A stretch of DNA of 46,136 bases from Comamonadaceae bacterium (GTDB taxonomy: Bacteria > Pseudomonadota > Gammaproteobacteria > Burkholderiales > Burkholderiaceae_C), in NCBI GenBank assembly GCA_947372745.1, contig CANBUY010000018.1, positions 1 through 46,136 on the forward strand, written 5' to 3'. This document shows, piece by piece, positions 8,757-18,600 of the stretch (its first letter is position 1; every line of letters starts with the position of its first letter). The notes below the pieces were generated by a model. It made no database searches. It was not told where the DNA came from and worked only from the letters and a program-made list of their open reading frames with translations. A program made the position numbers and the translations under genes.

Positions 8757-9938
8757 CTAGTTGAGATGTTTTAGAACATCCCTAGCGCAATTTTTCTCAC
8801 GCCAATCAGCGGCCTTAAGCGCAGCTTGTTGGGTCAGTGGCTCAATTTGATCAATCGCTTCAAACGTTGCTTGCGCAATGGATTCAAGAGTCCATTTTTC
8901 AAACACCGTACCCGCAGCCGCACCAGTTTCAACCTGATCCGAGAGCCATGTTTGTGCTGGCACCACGCAAGGCGTGCCATAGGCCGTGCACTCTGAAAGC
9001 ACCCCCGAACTTCTCAACCGATAGCGGTCGGGAAAGTACGGAAGCACCATCAGTCGGGTCTGGGTAATGTGCTGGACGAAAACTTCTGGATCCACTTTTC
9101 CCGGCAAAATAGTCACCCGCCCATTGAAACCCATTTCTCGCAATGCCGATATAGCTTCATCCTTCTGATGCGCATGGTGAACCTGCAAAAGGAATTCAAA
9201 ACCTGGTCGTTTTTTATCGATGTCAGCGATCAGCGTCAGCATCAGATCACGTCCTCTTTCGGGTCTGAATTCACCCATAAACCCGATATCAAATTGTTTC
9301 TTCTGTGTGAGGGCTTCACTGACTGGTAAAAAATAAGGCGATGGAAGTCCAGTTTTTTGTGTTTTCAAACCAGAAGCCCACGCAATGAACTGAAGCAACC
9401 TCGGGTCAGGAGCGAGAATTTCGACGCGATCCTGCGCACCAATTCTCGTTAGCAACTGCCCGGCAAACCGCCAAAATGAAGGATAGCCTGATACCTTGTC
9501 TCTGCGGCCATCAATCTTCCAGATCAATTCCGGACGATGGCAAAAAAGAATCACGCGTGGGTGTTGCTGCGCAGGCAATGACTGCAACCAAATGGCGACT
9601 GCATACGCTTCATTCTGCGACGCATAGGCAATGAAAACCCAATCATCGGATTTAACGACAGGGGAAAGAAATTTAGCCAGCGTACTGGCAAAAGCCCCAC
9701 CGGCGATCAAATAACTGGTCAGTTCCGAACTTAATGGGTCTGACTCAAACGATGCATCCGGTATGTGAGGGAATATAGCCTGGGCATTAAGTTTGGAAAC
9801 AATCTCTGGTTCACACTTAGTATGGGTCCAGACCTGAATTGGTAAATTCATTTTTTTGGCGGCCTCAAGATAGCCCAAGGTTTCGCCAAAAAAGTGACTG
9901 TGCCGATCCACCAACCCATGCTGAATAAAGTGAATCAT
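8757..9938 (-). CDS. GT-B fold glycosyltransferase (family 4-like), last gene of the giant-protein secretion operon
   Basis: 393 residues, cytoplasmic, no signal peptide. The C-terminal half has the layout of a family 4-type nucleotide-sugar domain: FDIGFMGEFRPERGRDLM, a LQVHHAHQKDE segment, and the RSSGVLSECTAYGTPCVVP acceptor/donor motif with a Glu in the expected place. It starts 4 bases after the HlyD-like gene stops, so it belongs to the type I secretion operon. Its likely target is the giant exported protein or a glycan attached to it; the sugar and linkage cannot be read from the sequence. Confidence 0.78.
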   Translation of the reverse strand: MIHFIQHGLVDRHSHFFGETLGYLEAAKKMNLPIQVWTHTKCEPEIVSKLNAQAIFPHIPDASFESDPLSSELTSYLIAGGAFASTLAKFLSPVVKSDDWVFIAYASQNEAYAVAIWLQSLPAQQHPRVILFCHRPELIWKIDGRRDKVSGYPSFWRFAGQLLTRIGAQDRVEILAPDPRLLQFIAWASGLKTQKTGLPSPYFLPVSEALTQKKQFDIGFMGEFRPERGRDLMLTLIADIDKKRPGFEFLLQVHHAHQKDEAISALREMGFNGRVTILPGKVDPEVFVQHITQTRLMVLPYFPDRYRLRSSGVLSECTAYGTPCVVPAQTWLSDQVETGAAAGTVFEKWTLESIAQATFEAIDQIEPLTQQAALKAADWREKNCARDVLKHLN

Positions 9939-9942
9939 GAAC

Positions 9943-11109
9943 TCAACGCTCGGTCATCGACTCATGCAGCGTTTTAGAAATGGGCTTGATCAAATAGTTG
10001 AGGATGGTTTTCTTGCCCGTCAAGATTTCGACGGTGGTGGTCATCCCAGGTGTGACATCCATTTTTTCTCCGCGTCGACCAATCAGGTTTGCCGCACTGG
10101 CGCGCACGCGCACCACAAAGTAAGTGCTGTCCTGAGGCGGCCTTGACTCTTCCTTGAGGGTGTCGGCACTGATGTAAATAACCTCGCCTTGCAAGGCCCC
10201 AAAAATGGAGTAATCAAAGGCATCTACCTTGATCGTGGCTGGCAAGCCAATCCGTAAAAAACCGATGTCGACAGGCTTCACCTTGACCTCGACCACCAAA
10301 TCGTTATCTACGGGAACCAACTCCAGAATATCCTCCCCAGACTTGACCACAGCACCCATGGTGGTGAACCGAATATTTTTCACAACCCCTGCGCGAGGTG
10401 CCAATACAGTCGTGTTGTCGAGTTGAAACTTTCGCTGCTCCATGGCCTGAAGTACGGAGGCCAAATCCTCCTGCGCTTTGGCCAGATCTGTTTGCGAATC
10501 CTGAAAGTATTTATTCTTGCGGTTCGCAATCTGGCCTTCAAGATCAGTCACTTGGCGACGCAGGCGCAACACATCAGCCAGGCCAACATCCCCCTTTTTC
10601 AGCAAAGGCTCCGTCGCATCTAATTCTTCTTGCGCTAAAGCCAACGCCTTTTTATAAGCCTTGATTTCATCGTCAATAGCTTTCTTGCGTTTTTGATAAA
10701 GCTCCTTCTGATTTGCGGCAAACCCCGGATGTGAATTCACCAACTCGTCAAACACCATAGGCTCATCAAACACTTCTGCTCTCAGGCGTGCAACAGCTGC
10801 GGTAAGTGCGGCCGCTTTCGCCCGTGTCTCGCGCCATGCGGCATCCGCTCTGGCCGCATTAAATTTCAACAAAACCTGATTGGCCTTGACCGCCGCACCT
10901 TCCTTGACCGCAATACTCTCAATCACCCCACCATCAAGCGACTGAATGATTTGCGTTCTGGAGCTTGCAATCACCTGCCCGGGGGCGCGTGTCACTTGCT
11001 CAAGTTCGCCGTAGTACGCCCATGAGAAAAAGGTGACCAAACAAGCCATGATGGTCCACAGAACCCACCGCCCCTGGGACTTGTCCATTTTTTTAAGATC
11101 TCTGCTCAA
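9943..11109 (-). CDS. HlyD-family membrane fusion (adaptor) protein of a type I secretion system
   Basis: 388 residues. A short cytoplasmic N-terminus is followed by one membrane segment at about 15-35. A biotinyl-lipoyl-like half follows (APGQVIASSRTQIIQSLDGGVIESIAVKEG), then a long coiled coil at about 85-235, the second lipoyl half (VLAPRAGVVKNIRF) and a beta-barrel end (TPGMTTTVEILTGKKTILNYLIKPI) typical of HlyD/LapC. It links the inner-membrane ABC transporter to the TolC-like porin. The start is TTG at 11109, supported by a perfect AGGAG (11116-11120) at 6-nt spacing; the first in-frame ATG is 7 codons later. A 24-bp gap separates it from the ABC transporter gene. Confidence 0.9.
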   Translation of the reverse strand: MSRDLKKMDKSQGRWVLWTIMACLVTFFSWAYYGELEQVTRAPGQVIASSRTQIIQSLDGGVIESIAVKEGAAVKANQVLLKFNAARADAAWRETRAKAAALTAAVARLRAEVFDEPMVFDELVNSHPGFAANQKELYQKRKKAIDDEIKAYKKALALAQEELDATEPLLKKGDVGLADVLRLRRQVTDLEGQIANRKNKYFQDSQTDLAKAQEDLASVLQAMEQRKFQLDNTTVLAPRAGVVKNIRFTTMGAVVKSGEDILELVPVDNDLVVEVKVKPVDIGFLRIGLPATIKVDAFDYSIFGALQGEVIYISADTLKEESRPPQDSTYFVVRVRASAANLIGRRGEKMDVTPGMTTTVEILTGKKTILNYLIKPISKTLHESMTER

Positions 11110-11133
11110 CGAATACTCCTGCCTGAAATTGTG

Positions 11134-13323
11134 TTACGCCAGCTTGGCGGCATCGCTAGTGAGCGTTTGCGTAGCCAATTTGGACTTTAGTTTTTCCAAC
11201 ACGCTGTCCCTGGGACCATCCAGCACCACTTTGCCGCCATCAATAATTTGAACGCGTGTGGCAAACCGCATCAACTCGGCCTTATGCGTCACCAGAATCA
11301 ACAAAGAATCCGGTGCAATATGGGTCGTGAGCTGATGAATCACATACTGTTCAAGCCGGTTATCCAAAGCCGCCGTAGGCTCATCCAAAAGCATAATCTT
11401 GGGCTGAGCAATCATGAGCCGGGTGAGGCCCACCAACTGCCGCTGTCCCACAGACAGACCCCGCCCGCCTTCAGTGATGGGCAGCGACAAGCCCTTGGGG
11501 TGCGATTTAATCACCGTGATCAACCCGGTGAGTTCTGCAGCTTTCAGAATTTGCGCATCACTAGGCGATGGCAAGCCCATCACAATGTTGTCGCGCAAAG
11601 TGCCTTCAAACAACCACACATCCTGCGGCAAATAGCCAATGTGCTCACGCAGATAGCCAGGCGCTACTTGCTGCATGTCCAAGCCATCAATTTGCAGCTT
11701 GCCTTCAGCCGGCACATACAGGCCCGAGGCCACCTTGAGCAAGGTTGACTTGCCCGAGCCCGAAGCTCCCATAATCACCACGCGTTCGCCAGGCTTGTAT
11801 TGCAGGCTGGCGATTTGCAGGCTAGCCGGAATCCCATCGCCATACGCGTACTTAACATTTTCCAGGCTCAGGTTACCGTGGCACAACTCCGGAATGATCG
11901 ACCTTTGATCAGGCGTGGTGTCTGAAGGCAAACGCATGATGTTCTCGAGCACAGCCAACGCGGCCTTGGCCGATTGCCACTGCGCCACGATGCCCGCCAA
12001 ACCGGCAGCAGGGGCCAATGCACGCGAACCAATAATGGTGCAAGCAATCAGGGAACCTGTGGTCATCAAGCCATCATGAATCGCATAAACACCGGCCACC
12101 ATAATGGCGATGTAGAGCAACTGCTGAATCATTTGCACGGACGACATCAAAGACTGCGAGTGCAAACGAGTGCTCAAGTCATTGGCCGCCAGAGACTCGT
12201 TTATTTGGTTCCAGCGCCTTGCAAATTTCCAACCGCCTTGCGCCGCCTTGACCGATTCAATGCCGGAGATCACTTCGACCAACAAGCCGTTTCGCTGGTT
12301 GTTTTCGTTGACCTTCTCACGCGCCAATCGATCAAAATGCCCTTTGGAAATAAATGCAATCCCCACCGTGAGTGGCAGCAACATCAGGGGAATCAAGGCA
12401 ATGGGCCCCGCAATAAAGGCAATCACGGCAATAAAGAACAAGGAAAACGGTGCATCGACCAACACGAACATCGTCGTGGCCGTCAGAATATTCCGAACGG
12501 TTTCAAACTGCCGCAGCTGCGACGCAAAAGTACCCACAGCCGCAGGTCGTGCATCCATGCGAATGGTGAGCATTTTGTCAAAAAACACCCCGGATAACTC
12601 GTTGTCAATCTCGCGGCAAGCCTGCTCAACGTACTTGGCACGTACGTGCTTCAGGGCAAAGTCAAACACATACGCCAGAATAACGCCCACACTCAACACC
12701 CACAAGGTGGAAGATGTTTTGGAAGGCACCACCCGGTCGTAAATGTTCATTGAATACAGTGAACTGACCAGCGCCAAAATATTGATGAAGGCGGTCGCAA
12801 ATGACGCTTCCATGAATGTTTTTTTGCGCTTGAACAAGGCGTAGCGGAACCAATCACGCGCAGACCGGGGCTTTTCGCCCTCAAACTCATGTTCACTGGC
12901 GCGGCACAGCAGCCGCATGGCATGACCAGCCTCAACACGGGCCTGCGTCAGCGTCGATTTAACACCCTCAGTGGTCAGGGCCTGGAAGTCACCAGAAGAG
13001 AGCTTGCCGGTCAATATAAAAGCATCATCAGACGACGCATCCAGCCACACTGCCGGCAAATCATCTTGCTCGGGCAAGGCATCCAGCAACTCCGCCACAC
13101 CAGAGGGAAACACCGCACGCCAAATTTCAAGGGCCTGCGTTTCACGGCTCATTTCACCAATGGCCGCACCATGAAGCCCGGTTTGGGTCATCAACATGGT
13201 GACTCGACCAATGGCCTCGCCTTGCAAAGCCGCTAGTCGTGATAACAGGGCTGCTAACTGCTCATCGCCGTGATTGTTAAAGGGTTGGCTCAGCACTGAG
13301 CCTGCCACTTGTTCATCACTCAT
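11134..13323 (-). CDS. Type I secretion ABC transporter (permease-ATPase), LapB/LssB type
   Basis: 729 residues. Residues 1-150 form a degenerate C39-like domain without an evident catalytic Cys-His pair, as in LapB-type exporters of giant adhesins; this argues against leader-peptide cleavage. Membrane segments cover about 165-450. The nucleotide-binding domain has Walker A GASGSGKST at 519-527, signature LSVGQRQ at 623-629, Walker B MLLDEP at 644-649 and a switch histidine in LVTHKAEL. Its start overlaps the TolC-like gene by 8 bp. It would export the giant protein encoded at the head of the same operon straight from the cytoplasm. Confidence 0.93.
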   Translation of the reverse strand: MSDEQVAGSVLSQPFNNHGDEQLAALLSRLAALQGEAIGRVTMLMTQTGLHGAAIGEMSRETQALEIWRAVFPSGVAELLDALPEQDDLPAVWLDASSDDAFILTGKLSSGDFQALTTEGVKSTLTQARVEAGHAMRLLCRASEHEFEGEKPRSARDWFRYALFKRKKTFMEASFATAFINILALVSSLYSMNIYDRVVPSKTSSTLWVLSVGVILAYVFDFALKHVRAKYVEQACREIDNELSGVFFDKMLTIRMDARPAAVGTFASQLRQFETVRNILTATTMFVLVDAPFSLFFIAVIAFIAGPIALIPLMLLPLTVGIAFISKGHFDRLAREKVNENNQRNGLLVEVISGIESVKAAQGGWKFARRWNQINESLAANDLSTRLHSQSLMSSVQMIQQLLYIAIMVAGVYAIHDGLMTTGSLIACTIIGSRALAPAAGLAGIVAQWQSAKAALAVLENIMRLPSDTTPDQRSIIPELCHGNLSLENVKYAYGDGIPASLQIASLQYKPGERVVIMGASGSGKSTLLKVASGLYVPAEGKLQIDGLDMQQVAPGYLREHIGYLPQDVWLFEGTLRDNIVMGLPSPSDAQILKAAELTGLITVIKSHPKGLSLPITEGGRGLSVGQRQLVGLTRLMIAQPKIMLLDEPTAALDNRLEQYVIHQLTTHIAPDSLLILVTHKAELMRFATRVQIIDGGKVVLDGPRDSVLEKLKSKLATQTLTSDAAKLA

Positions 13324-14584
13324 TAAGTGTAATTTCCTTTGATTTATTGAGTTGTCCGCTCAGACGTTGCAGCCGGTAGGTAGCTGACATCAATGAAGAA
13401 TTTAAATCGGCCATTTGCATGCGACTTTGAACCAATTCACGCTCAGCATTCAAGACCTCAAGCCAACTTTTTTTGCCAGCCAAATATTGCCGTACAAAAG
13501 ACGCCACGATTTCTTCGTTTTCCTGGGTGATGTCTTTCAGGATCGCCGTCTGATCCCGGTAAGCCACATAGTCAGCCCAGGTGCTGGCCGATTGCTGGAA
13601 GAGGGTTCGGCGTGTCACCTCAATTTGCTGCTCGGCAGCCAACAAGCGGGATGAGCTTTCATTCACACCTTCAAGCTGAGACAAGCCATTGCCCAAACTG
13701 GCCTCAAACACCACATAAGCCTGCGTGTAAACCAAACCCGCTGAAGGTGAATTGATCCGCTCCACACGACCTGAAAGCTTGGGAAAAAGCTCAGCGGTTC
13801 GTTGCTTGATCTGATTTTCAGCCAGGTCTCGACCCAACCGCGCAGAAGCAAATTCACTTGAGCTATCCAGACTGGCCATCTGAAGCGCATCCAGGTTTTC
13901 AAAACCAACAGAGGCCGAACTTCGAATTAGTTTTTGTTTAACAGACTGACCTGTTATCTCCTCTAACTGAGCACGCGACCTGACCTCCAAAGACCGGCTT
14001 AGTACCAATTCTGACCGAGCCTGCTGCAGTCTGGAGTTGACCAAAGACGCGTCATTTTTTGAACTCAGCTGGGTTGCGAGGCGGCGTCCAATCATGCCCT
14101 CAAATTCCACAAGACGATTAATCGCCTCTTGCTGGATGATGATTTTTTCTTGCGCCGTAATCACTTGGCCAAATGAGGCAATGATCCGATCGGAGACGCT
14201 GTTGACTTCCGATTGAATCGACAGTTTAGCCACCGTCTTTTGCAGGTCTGCGGTCCGGATGCGGGCATCAATGGCACCCCAAGCATACAAAGGCTGATCC
14301 AGACGAAGCGAAGAGCTGGGCGAAGACGTGCCAGGGGCCAAATTACCGCCAACGCCCGTGGGATTGGACGACAAGGACAGTGAAAACGCCGGATACCGCC
14401 CCCACTCAGCCCCCTTTAGTGCGTTGGTAGAGGCATCAAATTCCCGTTCTTTCGCTTTTATGGAAGGACTATTGGCAATGGCAAGATTGAGTACATCCCG
14501 AAAATTAATCTCTTGCGCATGCAAGCCGGGTAAGCAAAAGACAAAAGGTGCAAGCAATAAGGTTCTTGCATGTTTCAATATCAC
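13316..14584 (-). CDS. TolC-family outer-membrane channel of the type I secretion system
   Basis: 422 residues with a signal peptide ending near LHAQ (residue 24). The body is rich in long amphipathic helices, with two related halves: FRDVLNLAIANSPSIKAKEREFDAS near the start and a DYVAYRDQTAILKDITQENEEIVASFVRQYLAGKKSWLEVL-like segment late in the protein, as expected of OEP/TolC proteins. The phrase SWLEVLNAERELVQ is typical of LapE/TolC C-terminal halves. It is coupled to both neighbours: ATGA with the upstream glycosyltransferase and an 8-bp overlap with the transporter. Confidence 0.9.
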   Translation of the reverse strand: MILKHARTLLLAPFVFCLPGLHAQEINFRDVLNLAIANSPSIKAKEREFDASTNALKGAEWGRYPAFSLSLSSNPTGVGGNLAPGTSSPSSSLRLDQPLYAWGAIDARIRTADLQKTVAKLSIQSEVNSVSDRIIASFGQVITAQEKIIIQQEAINRLVEFEGMIGRRLATQLSSKNDASLVNSRLQQARSELVLSRSLEVRSRAQLEEITGQSVKQKLIRSSASVGFENLDALQMASLDSSSEFASARLGRDLAENQIKQRTAELFPKLSGRVERINSPSAGLVYTQAYVVFEASLGNGLSQLEGVNESSSRLLAAEQQIEVTRRTLFQQSASTWADYVAYRDQTAILKDITQENEEIVASFVRQYLAGKKSWLEVLNAERELVQSRMQMADLNSSLMSATYRLQRLSGQLNKSKEITLNE

Positions 14585-15600
14585 TGAGTTAAACCCTCCA
14601 CCATTTGAACCATGGCCGAATGAAAGCGTTCTTCCGGAAACCGCTTGGCCGTATTTTTTCCTTGAGTGATCAAGTTTTGGCGCAACACATCATCCTGTAA
14701 CAACATGCGCATGCTTGAGGCCAAAAAGTCGGGGTTGTTTGTCGGAAACTTCAAACAATTCACCCCATGCGTCCACAATTTCGTAAACGCCTCTATTTCA
14801 CTGAGCATCAAAGGCAAACCCATACTGGCCGAATCGAGCACCGACTGGGGCCAACTTTCATCACTTGAAGTATGGCAATACAAATCATTTTGAGCCAGGA
14901 TGGCATGGGTCTCCTGACCTGTTTTGTAGCCTACAAACTGATAACGGGATGGATGCCTTGCAATAATTTTCTTGGTCCCCTCTGGCAGCGCATTGAGCCC
15001 ATGGGTTTCACCAATGAAGGTAAAAACCAAATTGAACTCACGCAAGCGCTCACCTGCGGCTATCAGATCAACCTGACGCTTGTGCGGCAACACCGGGGCG
15101 TGCATCACCACGCCAAAATAATCTTTCTCAACGCCTGCCCGCAACTTTGACAAATCTGGCGATGTACCGCTAGGCATCGTCAATATTTTGGACTCTAGCC
15201 CAGAGGTGAACGATGCAAAGGTTTTGTCTTTTTGCACGTCTGTCAAAAACACAATTCTTCGCGCTGAACGAAAGAGCGACACCCAGTGGATGAAGTCACC
15301 TTTGAGGGACATCAAATCAAGAAAGCCTTCTTGCACCAAGATCAAGGAAGGAATACGCTTGGCAATTTGAGCCAAGCGGTCCGGCCCGCCTAAAGACCCT
15401 ATCAAGAGGGCGTCGAACTTTTGGTCCGACACCTGCTTGACCGCCTGCGCTTGCATGGCCGCGATCTCCTGTAAGACATTCTCAGGAAAGTCTCCCAAGA
15501 AGGTCAGACTGTGACCCCGCGCCGTCAACAAGCGCCCTAGTTGGGTCACGCGGGCAATGACATCACCCTGCGCTCCCAGCAAAGAACACAACAACTTCAT
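14581..15600 (-). CDS. GT-B fold glycosyltransferase inside the secretion operon
   Basis: 339 residues, cytoplasmic. The N-terminus (MKLLCSLLGAQGDVIARVTQLG) begins a Rossmann-like acceptor domain. The C-terminal half shows FGVVMHAPVLPHKRQVDLI, a NDLYCHTSSDESWPQSVLDSA region and GLPLMLSEIEAF, as in family 4 glycosyltransferases. It lies 2 bases after the giant-protein gene and overlaps the TolC-like gene by 4 bp, so it is translated with the exporter. A glycosyltransferase between substrate and channel genes suggests that the giant protein is glycosylated before export. Acceptor and donor are unknown. Confidence 0.75.
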   Translation of the reverse strand: MKLLCSLLGAQGDVIARVTQLGRLLTARGHSLTFLGDFPENVLQEIAAMQAQAVKQVSDQKFDALLIGSLGGPDRLAQIAKRIPSLILVQEGFLDLMSLKGDFIHWVSLFRSARRIVFLTDVQKDKTFASFTSGLESKILTMPSGTSPDLSKLRAGVEKDYFGVVMHAPVLPHKRQVDLIAAGERLREFNLVFTFIGETHGLNALPEGTKKIIARHPSRYQFVGYKTGQETHAILAQNDLYCHTSSDESWPQSVLDSASMGLPLMLSEIEAFTKLWTHGVNCLKFPTNNPDFLASSMRMLLQDDVLRQNLITQGKNTAKRFPEERFHSAMVQMVEGLTQ

Positions 15601-15602
15601 TC

Positions 15603-18600
15603 TTAATTCACTACTGGCGCGTTGTTCAAGTGCAGTGAGTAGTTCCAGAAGGCATACCAGACGTCAGTAGAGTCTACTTGGTTAACGGCACCCTGTTGAC
15701 CGTTCTCAGCGTAGAAGTCATGTCGCGCGGTACCTAAGAGTTGGACGTCTTTAAGATAGAAATCTACGCTACTGTCACTAGCGAGGCTTGAACTTTCACC
15801 ATCCTTCAGCCAGAAGTGAATTTCTTTTACCACGCCACCTGCGAAACGATTATCCAACGTGATGCTGTAGTCCAACTGCTGGACGCTGGTAATACCCAAA
15901 TCACTCAAATCAATCAGATCATATTGCTCTGCTAGCGCTGAACCATCATGTGACATGCCTGAGATATTGGAAGCAAATTGAGTCACTGCGCTTCCCTGAT
16001 GCAGCGTGCCATTCACGTAGTAGCTCAAATCACCATTGTTTTGACCAATGCCCAACTCATTCAGCGTGATGTTGTAGAGGATGGATGAATCATTACTTGC
16101 ACCAAACTCCAAGAAGGCTTGTGCACCGTCAAGATTAAGCTGTTTGATAGTGAGAGCGTAATCAGAATCAATGGTGGCGTTTGACTCCCATTTGTTAACA
16201 TTTGATGGCTCAGGCCATCCATCAACGCCTTGGCTAGACAAATCAATCAAATCAATGGTCAAGTCCGAACCAGCGAAGAGTGTCAAATATTCTGCACCGA
16301 AAGTGATGTGACTAGAGTCCACATTCTCTACCGTCAAATTGCCAACAGAGATATCGTTACCCCACAAGTGCGCCGAAGCATCGGTACCGGCCAGATGCAC
16401 ACCATCGAAGCGAATATTTCCATTTCCGGTATCAGCAGTCACCTCAAGGGAATTGTTGTTAACCGAGCTACCGTTCGTCAGCTGCGCAGTGACATCAACG
16501 TTGTAAATCTCATTGCCATACACGTTGTCAGCCGAGATATAAATCACGTTGTTATCCATGGTCAGATCTAACGTGGTGTTGTTGTCGCTGTGAATCCCAA
16601 TGTAGACATCCCCGACGTTCACATTGCCACCAGCCACAATGTCGATCCTGCTATTGCTGCTGTTAACAACAGCCGGCACATCATAGACAGCGGCGGCGAC
16701 ATCAGTACCCATACCCACAGAAAGTCCAACGTTAATATTACCCGTAGCTGTCAGCGCAACATGGTTGACACTGGCATCAATCTCCGATGCGGTGACAAAC
16801 CGGAACACTTCGACATAGGCATTAACTGCAATATCACCATTCAGGGCATTCAAGTGAATTTCATTACCGGTGAAATCAAACGTTGCCGCCTTCGCACCAT
16901 CAACTAAGTTATCGTAGTTGCCTTCATCTGCGTAATAACCATCAACACCCAGCCAGTTGTGAATATCACCCACCGTCATATCGGCGGCAGTGACATTAAT
17001 GTGGTTGCTATGCATGTCAATCAGCAGACCCGACTCAATCCTGTTGCGTTCCATCGCAATCACATCGCCGATGTAATTTCCACTGGCGCTGATGTCGATA
17101 CTTGCATCGGCCAGATCAACCAAACCAAGATTGGTGATTAGATCAGTCAGTGGATCAATCAAACTCAAGGTTGGCATTTGGTCAAGCTGGTAATGTGAGT
17201 ACCCAGAGACGTTGGTCCCAAGGTAGTTTTCGTCATAAGCGTACAACACGCCACCGGCCTCGATGTCACTTTGGGCGATAACCACTTGCGATACAGACAC
17301 ATCATGACCCATGACATCTACGGACGCTGAAGACAGATCGACAGTTGTACCAGCCCACAGGTGGTCCTGAGCGATGATGGCTTCATGCGCATAGACATTA
17401 GATGCTGCTACTTGGTACTCGTAAGAACTCTCACCATTGTCAAAAGTAGCTGTCGTGCTGGAGGCCAGGTGGACATAGGCACCGGACAGATCCATACTGC
17501 CCCAGTAAGCAATGGGCAGATCGGAATTACCGTTGTCATCCGTTAAAGGTGCTATGTAGTAATCATTGACCAGTTTGGACGTTAACACAGCGCCCGCATG
17601 CATATTATTCTGAATCACATTAGCATTGCGAATCTCAACGAAAGCATTCTCTCCAGCCTGAATACTCACACCGACATCGGTTGCAGAGATGTTTTCATCG
17701 GCGGTCACTGCAGTTTGAACGATGTAGACATTGTGAGCTGATACCCAGCCACCATCGGGGTTGGTGGCATCGCCCACAGACAGGTTAATCGTCACGTTGT
17801 CCATATACACGTCGCCACCAGAAGTGATCTCGTAGGCGGTGCCTGACAAGGATTCATCCGCAGTGATGAACGATTGGGAAATGAAGATATCGGCACCAAA
17901 CGTAGTTACTTCAACATTACCATCGAAGCTTGGATACACGTTCCAATATTGGCCGTTGTGATTATCAGCCGTATAGTATTCATGAGTCAGCGTCTCGTGG
18001 CCTTGTTCAAGTTGAATATGGCTATTCAAACCGCCTACCATCTCAATATGCACTTGACTGAGATCGACGTTTCCACCACCTGCATGCAGAATGGTTTCTT
18101 CAATAAAGACATCACCACCATACAAGCTAATCGTCGAACTATCGCCCACCTGCATTGTGATGGCACTGTCGCTCACACTGACATCGCCATCAACAGCTAG
18201 CAAATGATTTTGCTCGATGTTAATGCTAAAGGCTTGTTCACCCGTTACGGTGTCATAGACTCTAGCGTCACTAGTTCTCCAGTAAGTTCCTTGGAGAATT
18301 TCGTAATGATGGAATGTGTAATAGTAGACATTCGCAGTTTCTGCTGCCGCGAAATAAATGCCACTGTTGTCTTGCGCGCTCATTTCGATCAGTGCAGCAT
18401 TGGCGTTGACATCGCCGTCTTGGGCTGTCACGTCCGATTGACTGATGAAAACATCTATTCCAGTTACGTTAATGTCAGAGTATGCACCTTCATTGAACTG
18501 AATATTGGCACCAGATAAATCCACTGCGTAAGCGGCTGTCATGTGCGTCTGCAACACATCAACAGAACCAGAGTACGTTTGAGCCAAAGTCTCACTATGG